Below are positions 30,395 through 44,100 of a stretch of 64,000 nucleotides of DNA, piece after piece. The stretch is from Antedon mediterranea. Its lineage: Eukaryota > Echinodermata > Crinoidea > Comatulida > Antedonidae. The stretch is taken from the NCBI RefSeq assembly GCF_964355755.1, contig NC_092673.1, forward strand, positions 14,885,001 to 14,949,000. Reading direction: 5' to 3'. A model generated the notes under the pieces. The model searched no databases. It was not told the DNA's origin and saw only the letters and a list, made by a program, of their open reading frames with translations. Made by a program: the position numbers and the translations under genes. Numbering within the stretch: the stretch's first letter is position 1; every line of letters starts with the position of its first letter.

Positions 30395-31105
30395 GCAATT
30401 TTTAACATGTTGACGGTTTTAAAATGAAACGCGAAGGTAGCAATTCTGAAAGTAAATTATCTCAGCAACAACGTATTAGCGTGTAGAAGAAATTTGAATA
30501 CGTGAAATATTGATGCGCGCTCTTTTAAATGTAATGAATTATGACGCAAAAGATGAAAATACGACCTTTTTTATTTAACTGGCCATATGATGACGTCACA
30601 ACATCCGATTGGCAACATTTTAACATAATTTCGTATCTACAATCCAATAGCTTCCAGAAAAAGTTTTAATCGTGATTATCACATTTTATTCTTACGAGCT
30701 ATAACAGATTAAAATTTACTGTAAAGATGAAATTGATGCCACACGTGATTTCAATTTTTAGGCATGATGACGTCATAAAAATTAAAATATTTTTCACTCA
30801 TGCGAAAGATAGTTGATTGACCTAGACAATATCAAAATCGGGGTGAAAATGGAAAACGGATAAGTGGAGATGCGCTCTATTCAATGTGATGAGCTATGAC
30901 GAAAGATACAAAAATCCTAAATTTTATATTCGCGTGGCCATACGATGACGTCACAATGTCCGGTTAGCCATATTAATACCTGATCCGATATCTACAACTC
31001 ATCTACTTCCAGAATATGCCATCCACAAAAAGTTGACCGTTTAGTTTAGAAATTACGACTGTTTAAAAAAAGGCATATTTTAAACGAATTTTTTAACCTT
31101 TTCAT
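30395..31105. repeat. Internal ~355 bp tandem duplication within each element
   Basis: Within copy 1 the segment from about 30395 (gcaatttttaacatgttgac) is repeated, diverged, from about 30749 (tcaatttttaggcatgatga). Paired landmarks are gatgcgcgctctt / gatgcgctctatt, ggccatatgatgacgtcac / ggccatacgatgacgtcac, and cttccagaaa / cttccagaat. The element core is therefore an old dimer. The same arrangement is seen in the other copies, including the diverged copy 10. Confidence 0.7.
30591..30953. promoter_or_regulatory. Three CRE-type palindromes TGACGTCA in copy 1
   Basis: Perfect TGACGTCA occurs at 30591, 30768 and 30946. This is the consensus site of CREB/ATF factors in animals. Most copies keep two or three, so the block holds several tens of them; a few are mutated (e.g. 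tacgtcac in copy 3). Whether any are bound is unknown. Confidence 0.45.
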
Positions 31106-31665
31106 AAAAAACGCGCGCAAATTGTCCAATTCGACGTGCTCGTATGACGTATCTTTAAGTCGAAATTGTTAAAAATTTGGTAAAATTACATGAAAAGGCT
31201 GGAAAAACATAAATCACGCGAAAAAAATACGTTTTCAATGCTACGTGCGCACCGCACACGTAAAAATGTGCGCACGCGTGGGAATTTTTTACATGCTTAA
31301 AACGACATGAAACGCGTAGAAAGTTGATTATAAATTAGTTTCGCGCATTTTGAAATTTTAAATGCACGTGCGCGCGTAACTTTGTGTAAAACACGCAATT
31401 TTTTTTCAACAGAAAGTTAGCGCATGATATAAATTAAACTTTTGCAAAGTTTCAAGTTGAAATGTTATTTGGTTTTCGACATATGTTAAATACGAGAAAA
31501 TCGTTAAATCGCGCGTACGTCACGTTGCGCAATTGTAAACATCATGAAAAGCTTCGCTTGACGACGTTACATAAATGTCAAAATGTTAACATAGTTAACA
31601 AAATGTTATGTTTGCAAGTTTCAGAGAAAAGCGTTACACAAAAATCATACAGAAAGAAAGAAGAA

Positions 31666-33201
31666 CTAGACATGTAACTCGTCACTTTGACGAGTTTGGT
31701 TATCCGCCGCGCAAGTGGTGCAACATTAACATTAAGGGGATAGGTTGAGGACAAAAGGAAGTGTTCACGTTGGCATTATGACCTGAACTGAAGAATATGA
31801 TCTGTTGTTATTGCTGAATTTTATTATTTAAATTCATATATAGTATACACAGTATAATCTGTATCCATATCACATACAGTGTAGAATAGGTGAAATTACG
31901 GGACCCGCTATTTATTGCAATTTTTAACATGTTGACGGTTTTAAAATGAAACGCGAAGTTAGCAATTCCGAAAGGAAATTATCTCAGCAACAACGTATTA
32001 GCGTGTAGAAGAAATTTGAATACGTTAAATATTGATGCGCGCTCTTTTAAATGTAATGAATTATGACGCAAAAGATGAAAATACGACCTTTTTTATTTAA
32101 CTGGCCATATGATGACGTCACAACATCCGATTGGCAACATTTTTACATAATTTCGTATCTACAATCCAATAGCTTCCAGAAAAAGTTTTAATCGTGATTA
32201 TCACATTTTATTCTTACGAGCTATAACAGATTAAAATTTACTGTAAAGATGAAATTAATGCCACACGTGATTTCAATTTTTAGGCATGATGACGTCATAA
32301 AAATTAAAATATTTTTAACTCATGCGAAAGATAGTTGATAGACATAGACAATATCAAAATCGGGGTGAAAATGAAAAACGGATAAGTGGAGATGCGCTCT
32401 ATTCAATGTGATGAGCTATGACGAAAGATACAAAAATCCTAAATTTTATGTTCGCGTGGCCATACGATGACGTCACAATGTCCGGTTAGCCATATTAATA
32501 CCTGATCCGATATCTACAACTCATCTACTTCCAGAATATGTCATCCACAAAAATTTGACCGTCTAGTTTAGAAATTACGACTGTTTAAAAAAAGGCATAT
32601 TTTAAACGAATTTTTTAACCTTTTCATAAAAAACGCGCGCAAATTGTCCAATTCGACGTGCTCGTATGACGTATCTTTAAGTCGAAATTGTTTAAAATTT
32701 GGTAAAATTACTAGAAAATGCCTGAAAAACATAAATCACGCGAAAAAAATACGTTTTCAATGCTACGTGCGCACCGCACACGTAGAAATGTGCGCACACG
32801 TGGGAATTTTTGACATGCTTAAAACGACATGAAACGCGTAGAAAGTTGATTATAAATTAATTTTGCGCATTTTGAAATTTTAAATGCGCGTGCGCGCGTA
32901 ACTTTGTGTAAAACACGCAATTTTTTTTCAACAGAAAGTTAGCGCATGATATAAATTAAACTTTTGCAAAGTTTCATTTTAAAATGTTATTTGGTTTTCG
33001 ACATATGTTAAATACGAGAAAATCGTTAAATCGCGCGTACGTCACGTTGCGCGATTGTAAACATCATGAAAAGCTTCGCTTGACGACGTTACATAAATGT
33101 CAAAATGTTAACATAGTTAACAAAATGTTATGTTTGCAAGTTTTAGAGAAAAGCGTTACACAAAAATCATACAGAAAGAAAGAAGATTAAGAAAAAGATG
33201 A
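31666..33201 (-). mobile_element. Element copy 2, 3' portion
   Basis: The body ends agattaagaaaaagatga. Its 5' remainder, tgatgatttcg..., is at 34796-34851, after copy 3. Rejoined total 1592 bp. Confidence 0.75.
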
Positions 33202-34795
33202 CTAGACATGTAACTCGTCACTTTGACGAGTTTGGTTATCCGCCGCGCAAGTGGTGCAACATTAACATTAAGGGGATAGGTTGAGGACAAAAGGAAGTGT
33301 TCACGTTGGCATTATGACCTGAACTGAAGAATATGATATGTTGTTATTGCTGAATTTTATTATTTAAATTCATATATAGTATACACAGTATAATCTGTAT
33401 CCATATCACATACAGTGTAGAATAGGTGAAATTACGGGACCCGCTATTTATTGCAATTTTTTAACATGTTGACGGTTTTAAAATGAAACGCGAAGGTACC
33501 AATTCCGAAAGGAAATTATCTCAGCAACAACGTATTAGCGTGTAGAAGAAATTTGAATACGTGAAATATTGATGCGCGCTCTTTTAAATGTAATGAATTA
33601 TGACGCAAAAGATGAAAATACGACCTTTTTTATTTAACTGGCCATATGATTACGTCACAACATCCGATTGGCAACATTTTTACATAATTTCGTATCTACA
33701 GTCCAATAGCTTCCAGAAAAAGTTTTAATCGTGATTATCACATTTTATTCTTACGAGCTATAACAGATTAAAATTTACTGTAAAGATGAAATTAATGCCA
33801 CACGTGATTTAAATTTTTAAGCACGATGACGTAAAAAAAATTAAAATATTTTTAACTCATGCGAAAGATAGTTGATTGACCTAGACAATATCAAAATCGG
33901 GGTGAAAATGGAAAACGGATAAGTGGAGATGCGCTCTATTCAATGTGATGAGCTATGACGAAAGATACAAAATCCTAAATTTTATATTTGCGTGGCCATA
34001 CGATGACATCACAATGTCCGGTTAGCCATATTAATACCTGATCCAATATCTACAACTCATCTACTTCCAGAAAATGACATCCACAAAAAGTTGACCGTTT
34101 AGTTTAGAAATTACGACTGTTTTAAAAAAGGCATATTTTAAACGAATTTTTTAACGTTTTCATAAAAAACGCGCGCAAATTGTCCAATTCGACGTGCTCG
34201 TATGACGTATCTTTAAGTCAAAATTGTTTAAAATTTGGTAAAATTACTAGAAAAGGCTGGAAAATCATAAATCACGCGAAAAAAATACGTTTTCAATGCT
34301 ACGTGCGCTCCGCACACGTAAAATTGTGCGCATGCGTGGGAATTTTTGACATGCTTAAACCGACATGAAACGCGTAGAAAGTTGATTAGAAATTAATTTT
34401 GCGCATTTTGAAATTTTAAATGCGCGTGCGCGCGTAACTTTGTGTAAAACACGCAATTTTTTTCAACAGAAGGTTAGCGCATGATATAAATTAAACTTTT
34501 GCAAAGTTTCACTTTTAAATGTTATTTGGTTTTCGACATATGTTAAATACGAGAAAATCGTTAAATCGCGCGTACGTCACATTGCGCGATTGTAAACATC
34601 ATGAAAAGCTTCGCTTGACGACGTTACATAAATGTCAAAATGTTAACATAGTTAACAAAATGTTATGTTTGCAAGTTTTAGAGAAAAGCGTTACACAAAA
34701 ATCATACAGAAAGAAAGAAGATTAAGAAAAAGATGATGATGATGATTTCGTACAATCACAAGAGGTTATCCTGCAACTTCGTTGCGGATAACCAA
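33202..34795 (-). mobile_element. Element copy 3, complete, nested in copy 2
   Basis: Continuous from CTAG to the 5' terminal hairpin, 1594 bp, with no insertion. Confidence 0.8.
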
Positions 34796-34851
34796 TGATG
34801 ATTTCGTACAATCACAAGAGGTTATCCTGCAACTTCGTTGCGGATAACCAA

Positions 34852-36389
34852 CTAGACATGTAACTCGTCACTTTGACGAGTTTGGTTATCCGCCGCGCAA
34901 GTGGTGCAACATTAACATTAAGGGGATAGGTTGAGGACAAAAGGAAGTGTTCACGTTGGCATTATGATCTGAACTGAAGAATATGATATGTTGTTATTGC
35001 TGAATTTTATTATTTAAATTCATATATAGTATACACAGTATATTCTGTATCCATATCACATACAGTGACATACAGTGTAGAATAGGTGAAATTACGGGAC
35101 CTGCTATTTATTGCAATTTTTAACATGTTGACGGTTTTAAAATAAAACGCGAAGGTAGCAATTCCGAAAGGAAATTATCTCAGCAACAACGTATTAGCGT
35201 GTAGAAGAAATTTGAATACGTGAAATATTGATGCGCGCTCTTTTAAATGTAATGAATTATGACGCAAAAGATGAAAATACGACCTTTTTCATTTAACTGG
35301 CCATATGATGACGTCACAACATCCGATTGGCAACATTTTTACATAATTTCGTATCTACAATCCAATAGCTTCCAGAAAAAGTTTTAATCGTGATTATCAC
35401 ATTTTATTCTTACGAGCTATAACAGATTAAAATTTACTGTAAAGATGAAATTGATGCCACACGTGATTTAAATTTTTAGGCATGATGACGTCAAAAAAAT
35501 TAAAATATTTTTAACTCATGCGAAAGATAGTTGATTGACCTAGACAATATCAAAATCAGGGTGAAAATGGAAAACGAATAGGTGGAGATGCGCTCTATTC
35601 AATGTGATGAGTTATGACGAAAGATACAAAAATCCTAAATTTTATATTCGCGTGGCCATACGATGACGTCACAATGTCCGGTTAGCCATATTAATACCTG
35701 ATCCGATATCTACAACTCATCTACTTCCAGAATATGTCATTCACAAAAAGTTGACCGTCTAGTTTAGAAATTACGACTGTTTAAAAAAAGGCATATTTTA
35801 AACGAATTTTTTGACCTTTTCATAAAAAACGCGCGCAAATTGTCCAATTCGACGTGCTCGTATGACGTATCTTTAAGTCGAAATTGTTTAAAATTTGGTA
35901 AAATTACTAGAAAAGGCTGGAAAAACATAAATCACGCGAAAAAAATACGTTTTCAATGCTACGTGCGCACCGCACACGTAAAAATGTGCGCACGCGTGGG
36001 AATTTTTGACATGCTTAAAACGACATAAAACGCGTAGAAAGTTGATTATAAATTAATTTTGCGCATTTTGAAATTTTAAATACGCGTGCGCGCGTAACTT
36101 TGTGTAAAACACGCAATTTTTTTTCAACAGAAAGTTAGCGCATGATATAAATTAAACTTTTGCAAAGTTTCACTTTAAAATGTTATTTGGTTTTCGACAT
36201 ATGTTAGATACGAGAAAATCGTTAAATCGCGCGTACGTCACGTTGCGCAATTGTAAACATCATGAAAAGCTTCGCTTGACGACGTTACATAAATGTCAAA
36301 ATGTTAACATAGTTACCGAAATGTTATGTTTGCGAGTTTTAGAGAAAAGCGTTACACAAAAATCATACAGAAAGAAAGAAGAAGAATAA
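34852..36389 (-). mobile_element. Element copy 4, 3' portion
   Basis: The body ends agaagaagaataa. The 5' remainder, aaagttgatg..., is at 37997-38075, so the join is exact (agaataa + aaagttg). Total 1617 bp. It carries the duplicated gacatacagt marker shared with copies 8 and 15. Confidence 0.75.
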
Positions 36390-37996
36390 CTAGACATGTA
36401 ACTCGTCACTTTGACGAGTTTGGTTATCCGCCGCGCAAGTGGTGCAACATTAACATTAAGGGGATAGGTTGAGGACAAAAGGAAGTGTTCACGTTGGCAT
36501 TATGACCTGAACTGAAGAATATGATCTGTTGTTATTGCTGAATTTTATTATTTAAATTCATATATAGTATACACAGTATAATCTGTATCCATATCACATA
36601 CAGTGTAGAATAGGTGAAATTACGGGACCCGCTATTTATTGCAATTTTTAACATGTTGATGGTTTTAAAATGAAACGCGAAGTTAGCAATTCCGAAAGCA
36701 AATTATCTCAGCAACAACGTATTAGCGTGTAGAAGAAATTTGAATACGTTAAATATTGATGCGCGCTCTTTTAAATGTAATGAATTATGACGAAAAAGAT
36801 GAAAATACGACCTTTTTTATTTAACTGGCCATATGATGACGTCACAACATCCGATTGGCAACATTTTTACATAATTTCATATCTACAATCCAATAGCTTC
36901 CAGAAAAAGTTTTAATCGTGATTATCACATTTTATTCTTACGAGCTATAACAGATTAAAATTTACTGTAAAGATGAAATTGATGCCACACGTGATTTAAA
37001 TTTTTAGGCATGATGACGTCAAAAAAATTAAAAGATTTTTAACTCATGCGAAAGATAGTTGATTGACCTAGACAATATCAAAATCGGGGTGAAAATGGAA
37101 AACGGATAAGTGGAGATGCGCTCTATTCAATGTGATGAGCTATGACGAAAGATACAAAAATACTAAATTTTATATTCGCGTGGCCATACGATGACGTCAC
37201 AATGTCCGGTTAGCCATATTAATACCTGATCCGATATCTAAAACTCATCTACTTCCAGAATATGTCATCCACAAAAATTTGACCGTCTAGTTTAGAAATT
37301 ACGACTGTTTAAAAAAAGGCATATTTTAAACGAATTTTTTAACCTTTTCATAAAAAACGCGCGCAAATTGTCCAATTCGACGTGCTCGTATGACGTATCT
37401 TTAAGTCGAAATTGTTTAAAATTTGGTAAAATTACTAGAAAAGGCTGGAAAAACATAAATCACGCGAAAAAAATACGTTTTCAATGCTACGTGCGCACCG
37501 CACACGTAGAAATGTGCGCACGCGTGGGAATTTTTGACATGCTTAAAACGACATGAAACGCGTAGAAAGTTAATTATAAATTAATTTTGCGCATTTTGAA
37601 ATTTTAAATGTGCGTGCGCGCGTAACTTTGTGTAAAACACGCAATTTTTTTTCAACAGAAATTTAGCGCATGATATAAATTAAACTTTTGCAAAGTTTCA
37701 CTTTAAAATGTTATTTGGTTTTCGACATATGTTAAATACGATAAAATCGTTAAATCGCGCGTACGTCACGTTGCGCAATTGTAAACATCATGAAAAGCTT
37801 CGCTTGACGACGTTACATAAATGTCAAAATGTTGACATAGTTAACAAAATGTTATGTTTGCGAGTTTTAGAGAAAAGCGTTACACAAAAATCATACAGAA
37901 AGAAAGAAGAAGAATAAAAAGTTGATGATGATGATGATGATGATGATTTCGTACAATCACAAGAGGTTATCCTGCAACTTCGTTGCGGATAACCAA
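36390..37996 (-). mobile_element. Element copy 5, complete, nested in copy 4
   Basis: 1607 bp, continuous from CTAG to the 5' hairpin. Shares private variants with copy 9 (gttgatggttttaaaatg, gaagttagc). Confidence 0.8.
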
Positions 37997-38075
37997 AAAG
38001 TTGATGATGATGATGATGATGATGATTTCGTACAATCACAAGAGGTTATCCTGCAACTTCGTTGCGGATAACCAA

Positions 38076-39608
38076 CTAGACATGTAACTCGTCACTTTGA
38101 CGAGTTTGGTTATCCGCCGCGCAAGTGGTGCAACATTAACATTAAGGGGATAGGTTGAGGACAAAAGGAAGTGTTCACGTTGGCATTATGACCTGAACTG
38201 AAGAATATGATATGTTGTTATTGCTGAATTTTATTATTTAAATTCATATATAGTATACACAGTATAATCTGTATCCATATCACATACAGTGTAGAATAGG
38301 TGAAATTACGGGACCCGCTATTTATTGCAATTTTTAACATGTTGACGGTTTTAAAATGAAACGCGAAGGTAGCAATTCCGAAAGGAAATTATCTCAGCAA
38401 CAACGTATTAGCGTGTAGAAGAAATTTGAATACGTGAAATATTGATGCGCGCTCTTTTAAATGTAATGAATTTTGACGCAAAAGATGAAAATACGACCTT
38501 TTTTATGTAACTGGCCATATGATGACGTCACAACATCCGATTGGCAACATTTTTACATAATTTCGTATCTACAATCCAATAGCTTCCAGAAAAAGTTTTA
38601 ATCGTAATTATCACATTTTATTCTTACGAGCCATAACAGATTAAAATTTACTGTAAAGATGAAATTGATGCCACACGTGATTTAAATTTTTAGGCATGAT
38701 GACGTCAAAAAAATTAAAATATTTTTAACTCATGCGAAAGATAGTTGATTGACCTAGACAATATCAAAATCGGGGTGAAAATAGAAAACGGATAAGTGGA
38801 GATGCGCTCTATTCAATGTGATGAGCTATGACGAAAGATACAAAAATCCTAAATTTTATATTCGCGTGGCCATACGATGACGTCACAATGTCCGGTTAGC
38901 CATATTAATACCTGATCCGATATCTACAACTCATTTACTTCTAGAATATGTCATCCACAAAAATTTGACCGTCTACTTTAGAAATTACGACTGTTTAAAA
39001 AAAGGCATATTTTAAACGATTTTTTTAACCTTTTCATAAGAAACGCGCGCAAATTGTCCAATTCGACGTGCTCGTATGACGTATCTTTAAGTCGAAATTG
39101 TTTAAAATTTGGTAACATTACTAGAAAAGGCTGGAACAAAATAAATCACGCGAAAAAAATACGTTTTCAATGCTACGTGCGCACCGCACACGTAAAAATG
39201 TGCGCACGCGTGGGAATTTTTGACATGCTTAAAACGACATGAAACGCGTAGAAAGTTGATTAAAAATTAATTTTGCGCATTTTGAAATTTTAAATGCGCG
39301 TGCGCGCGTAACTTTGTATAAAACACGCAATTTTTTTTCAACAGAAAGTTAGCGCATGATATAAATTAAACTTTTGCAAAGTTTCACTTTTAAATGTTAT
39401 TTGGTTTTCGACATTTGTTAAATACGAGAAAATCGTTAAATCGCGCGTACGTCACGTTGCGCAATTGTAAACATCATGAAAAGCTTCGCTTGACGACGTT
39501 ACATAAATGTCAAAATGTTAACATAGTTAACAAAATGTTATGTTTGCAAGTTTTAGAGAAAAGCGTTACACAAAAATCATACAGAAAGAAAGAAGATTAA
39601 GAAAAAGA
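38076..39608 (-). mobile_element. Element copy 6, 3' portion
   Basis: The body ends agattaagaaaaaga. The remainder is one of the two tgatgat... modules at 46196-46310, giving about 1590 bp. Confidence 0.7.
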
Positions 39609-41133
39609 CTAGACATGTAACTCGTCACTTTGACGAGTTTGGTTATCCGCAGCGCAAGTGGTGCAACATTAACATTAAGGGGATAGGTTGAGGACAAAAG
39701 GAAGTGTTCACGTTGGCATTATGACCTGAACTGAAGAATATGATATGTTGTTATTGCTGAATTTTATTATTTAAATTCATATATAGTATACACAGTATAA
39801 TCTGTATCCATATCACATACAGTGTAGAATAGGTGAAATTACGGGACCCGCTATTTATTGCAATTTTTAACATGTTGACGGTTTTAAAATGAAACGCGAA
39901 GGTAGCAATTCCGAAAGGAAATTATCTCAGCAACAACGTATTAGCGTGTAGAAGAAATTTGAATACGTGAAATATTGATGTGCGCTCTTTTAAATGTAAT
40001 GAATTATGACGCAAAAGATGAAAATACGACCTTTTTTATTTAACTGGCCATATGATGACGTCACAACATCCGATTGGCAACATTTTAACATAATTTCGTA
40101 TCTACAATCCAATAGCTTCCAGAAAAAGTTTTAATCGTGATTATCACATTTTATTCTTACGAGCTATAACAGATTAAAATTTACTGTAAAGATGAAATTG
40201 ATGCCACACGTGATTTCAATTTTTAGGCATGATGACGTCATAAAAATTAAAATATTTTTAACTCATGCGAAAGATAGTTGATTGAACTAGACAATATCAA
40301 AATCGGGGTGAAAATGGAAAACGGATAAGTGGAGATGCGCTCTATTCAATGTGATGAGCTATGACGAAAGATACAAAAATCCTAAATTTTATATTCGCGT
40401 GGCCATACGATAACGTCACAATGTCCGGTTAGCCATATTAATACCTGATCCGATATCTACAACTCATCTACTTCCAGAATATGCCATCCACAAAAAGTTG
40501 ACCTTCTAGTTTAGAAATTACGACTGTTTAAAAAAAGGCATATTTTAAACGAATTTTTTAACCTTTTCATAAAAAACGCGCGCAAATTGTCCAATTCGAC
40601 GTGCTCGTATGACGTATCTTTAAGTCGAAATTGTTAAAAATTTGGTAAAATTACATGAAAAGGCTGGAAAAACATAAATCACGCGAAAAAAATACGTTTT
40701 CAATGCTACGTGCGCACCGCACACGTAAAAATGTGCGCACGCGTGGGAATTTTTGACATGCTTAAAACGACATGAAACACGTAGAAAGTTGATTATAAAT
40801 TAATTTCGTGCATTTTGAAATTTTAAATGCGCGTGCGCGCGTAACTTTGTGTAAAACACGCAATTTTTTTTCAACAGAAAGTTAGCGCATGATATAAATT
40901 AAACTTTTGCAAAGTTTCACTTTAAAATGTTATTTGGTTTTCGACATATGTTAAATACGAGAAAATCGTTAAATCGCGCGTACGTCACGTTGCGCAATTG
41001 TAAACATCATGAAAAGCTTCGCTTGACGACGTTACATAAATGTCAAAATGTTAACATAGTTAACAAAATGTTATGTTTGCAAGTTTCAGAGAAAAGCGTT
41101 ACACAAAAATCATACAGAAAGAAAGAAGAAAAA
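39609..41133 (-). mobile_element. Element copy 7, 3' portion
   Basis: The body ends agaagaaaaa. The best-matching remainder is the taaaaagttg... module at 46108-46195 (total about 1613 bp), although strict nesting order would place it one module later. Confidence 0.65.
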
Positions 41134-44100
41134 CTAGACATGTAACTCGTCACTTTGACGAGTTTGGTTATCCGCCGCGCAGTGGTGCAACATTAACATT
41201 AAGGGGATAGGTTGAGGACAAAAGGAAGTGTTCACGTTGGCATTATGACCTGAACTGAAGAATATGATATGTTGTTATTGCTGAATTTTATTATTTAAAT
41301 TCATATATGTGTACAGCCAAATCAAAACCAGGCATTTGTCGTAAATGTGACATTTTGAGTTTTAAAGATATTTGTACAGAGCACATAATTTGCTTCAAAT
41401 ACTGAAAAAATTATTCAATTTGGTCAAGTATTTTTAGAGTTATGATACAATAAGTAAAGAAATACAAGTAAGAATTCATTTTTATTTAGCAGTGAAAAAT
41501 GCATTCAAAGATCAACAATAGTTCAAACAGGAAGTTTAAATGTGCTGGCAGACAGCGACTCATGTTCACCTTGACAACGCTAACTTCTAGTATACCTATG
41601 ACTTTGAAATTTAGCACAAATGTAACTAATACATTTTTCTATAATCATTGAAATTTTCAAAGAATCCAGTAACATTAACATTGTCAAATGAGACTTCAAA
41701 TAACAACATACGTTAGTAAACTTTTTTTACTAAACTTATGTTATGTGTGAGGCTTGTAATAACTATAAATAAGTACTATTAATAAAGTGACAATAAAAAT
41801 ACAAACACATAGAAATGAACCAAAATTAATGATACACAGACAGTTGATTGTGTTTGATGTGTTTAAATTTATTTACAATTGGTACACTTTAAATTATAAC
41901 ATTTTGGTCATTTCAGGCTGCGTGTTACAACAGTATTATCATCTTTTGTGCCGGGTCTTTTAAATACATACATATTTTTCGATACAATTATTTCACGGTT
42001 TTATTCAGGGTTTACGTTGCATAATAGAATACATGTGTCATGTATCATCAGAATCAAAGTCATTTTTGTAAAGTTATATTAAGCACCGTATCACCATTAT
42101 TGGAGTTGTTTGAGAAGAGAAAGTAGCAACAGCATCACCACCACTGTCAAAACTATTGGTATACATTACAGTATTACCAATCAAGATCTGAAAACAGAAT
42201 GAAAAATTAAATTAAACTTTTTTAAACACATTTAAAAATCTTTTTTTTTTTGGGCTAGGCCTAGACCAAGGTATGCTAGGTGGTTTTACTAGGCTAACTT
42301 GAAGTACTAAGCTGGCATACAGTTCATCTCTTATCTTATGCCTAGGCTAGGCCTAATATTTTGATCAAAAGTGTTTCAGTGTTCACCAAACTGAGTGTGT
42401 CGCGCTAGAAAGTCATTTCGTACTTTCTAACCTCTTGTTGTTTATGATTCGCTAGCGAAGCCAATATTTCTACTTTTCATATTATATAAATCATTAAACT
42501 ATTCTATGTTGTTTTATTATTATCTAGGATGCATAAATAGCAAGTATAAATTAATATTGAATGTTTTTTACAGTAAGAATGTTTTGTTAAAACCTTACCG
42601 CTTCCTCAGTGTACTTTGAATAGCTGTTAAAGGCAAATTTAACGCTTCAATGACTTGAGCCACTCTGTTAGCCAATCAAATTGCCTGTTTCAGGATTCCG
42701 TAGCAACAAGACTGGTTTGCTTATACCCAAAAGGTTATTAAAGAATGTGTTTGATTGGCTATACTATTATTTTACATGACCTACAACCTTTATCTTTGGA
42801 AAGATTTTTTCACGAGCTTTCTAAAAATACCACACATTAAGGGGTCTTCTCATAATCAAAGAGGTAAAAGTTGGTTAGAAATAGACACAAATTACAGAAT
42901 AGAACTTGATTTTTTCACCAAAGACGAAAAAGGGGGGTCTCATTAAAATGTTATTTTCATTGATTTATACTTATAATTTCTTTAAAATACATAGATTTTT
43001 GGAATCTACGGTAAATTTTCTGTAAGATTATTTAAAAAACTAAAAATGGTCAAGATATAGGTTTTACACATTCAGAAGCATTTTACAGAAATCCCTTGCT
43101 GCCGACAAACGCCTGGTTTTGGTTTGGCGGTACACATATAGTATACACAGTATAATCTGTATCCATATCACATACAGTGACATACAGTGTAGAATAGGTG
43201 AAATTACGGGACCCGCTATTTATTGCAATTTTTAACATATTGACGGTTTTAAAATGAAACGCGAAGGTAGCAATTCCGAAAGGAAATTATCTCAGCAACA
43301 ACATATTAGTGTGTAGAAGAAATTTGAATGCGGGAAATATTGATGCGCGCTCTTTTAAACGTAATGAATTATGACGCAAAAGATGAAAATACGACCTTTT
43401 TTATTTAACTGACCATATGATGACGTCACAACATCCGATTGGCAAAATTTTTACATAATTTCGTATCTACAATCCAATACCTTCCAGAAAAAGTTTTAAT
43501 CGTGATTATCACATTTTATTCTTACGAGCTATAACAGATTAAAATTTACTGTAAAGATGAAATTGATGCCACACGTGATTTAAATTTTTAGGCATGATGA
43601 CGTAAAAAAAATTAAAATATTTTTAACTCATGCGAAAGATAGTTGATTGACCTAGACAATATCAAAATCGGGGTGAAAATGGAAAACGAATAAGTGGAGA
43701 TGCGCTCTATTCAATGTGATGAGCTATGACGAAAGATACAAAAATCCTAAATTTTATATTCGCGTGGCCATACGATGACGTCACAATGTCCGGTTAGCCA
43801 TATTAATACCTGATCCGATATCTACAACTCATCTACTTCCAGAATATGTCATCCACAAAAAGTTGACCGTCTAGTTTAGAAATTACGACTGTTTAAAAAA
43901 AGGCATATTTTAAACGAATTTTTTAACCTTTTCATAAAAAACGCGCGCAAATTGTCCAATTCGACGTTCTCGTATGACGTATCTTTAAGTCGAAATTGTT
44001 CAAAATTTGGTAAAATTACTAGAAAATGCTGGAAAAACATAAATCACGCGATAAAAATACGTTTTCAATGCTACGTGCGCACCGCACACGTAAAAATGTG

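Larger units (their letters stand above)
30144..31665 (-). mobile_element. Element copy 1 (outermost), 3' portion
   Basis: The body ends ...agaaagaaagaagaa. Its missing 5' end is at 56692-56773 (gaataaaaagttgatg...). The rejoined text equals the uninterrupted text of copy 5, and the total is 1604 bp. This copy therefore encloses the whole block. Confidence 0.75.

Noticed and set aside
31462-31677. Recurrent 68-72 codon ORF (MLFGFRH...) in most element copies
   Set aside because: The copies are so similar in DNA that shared frames are expected. The ORF has no recognisable domain, is broken in copy 11, and has variable ends set by the junction with the next copy. It would need a synonymous-substitution test to be considered.
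32644-32832. Recurrent 62-codon ORF (MSNSTCSYD...) in element copies
   Set aside because: Same reasoning; low complexity, no homology recognised, absent from the diverged copies.
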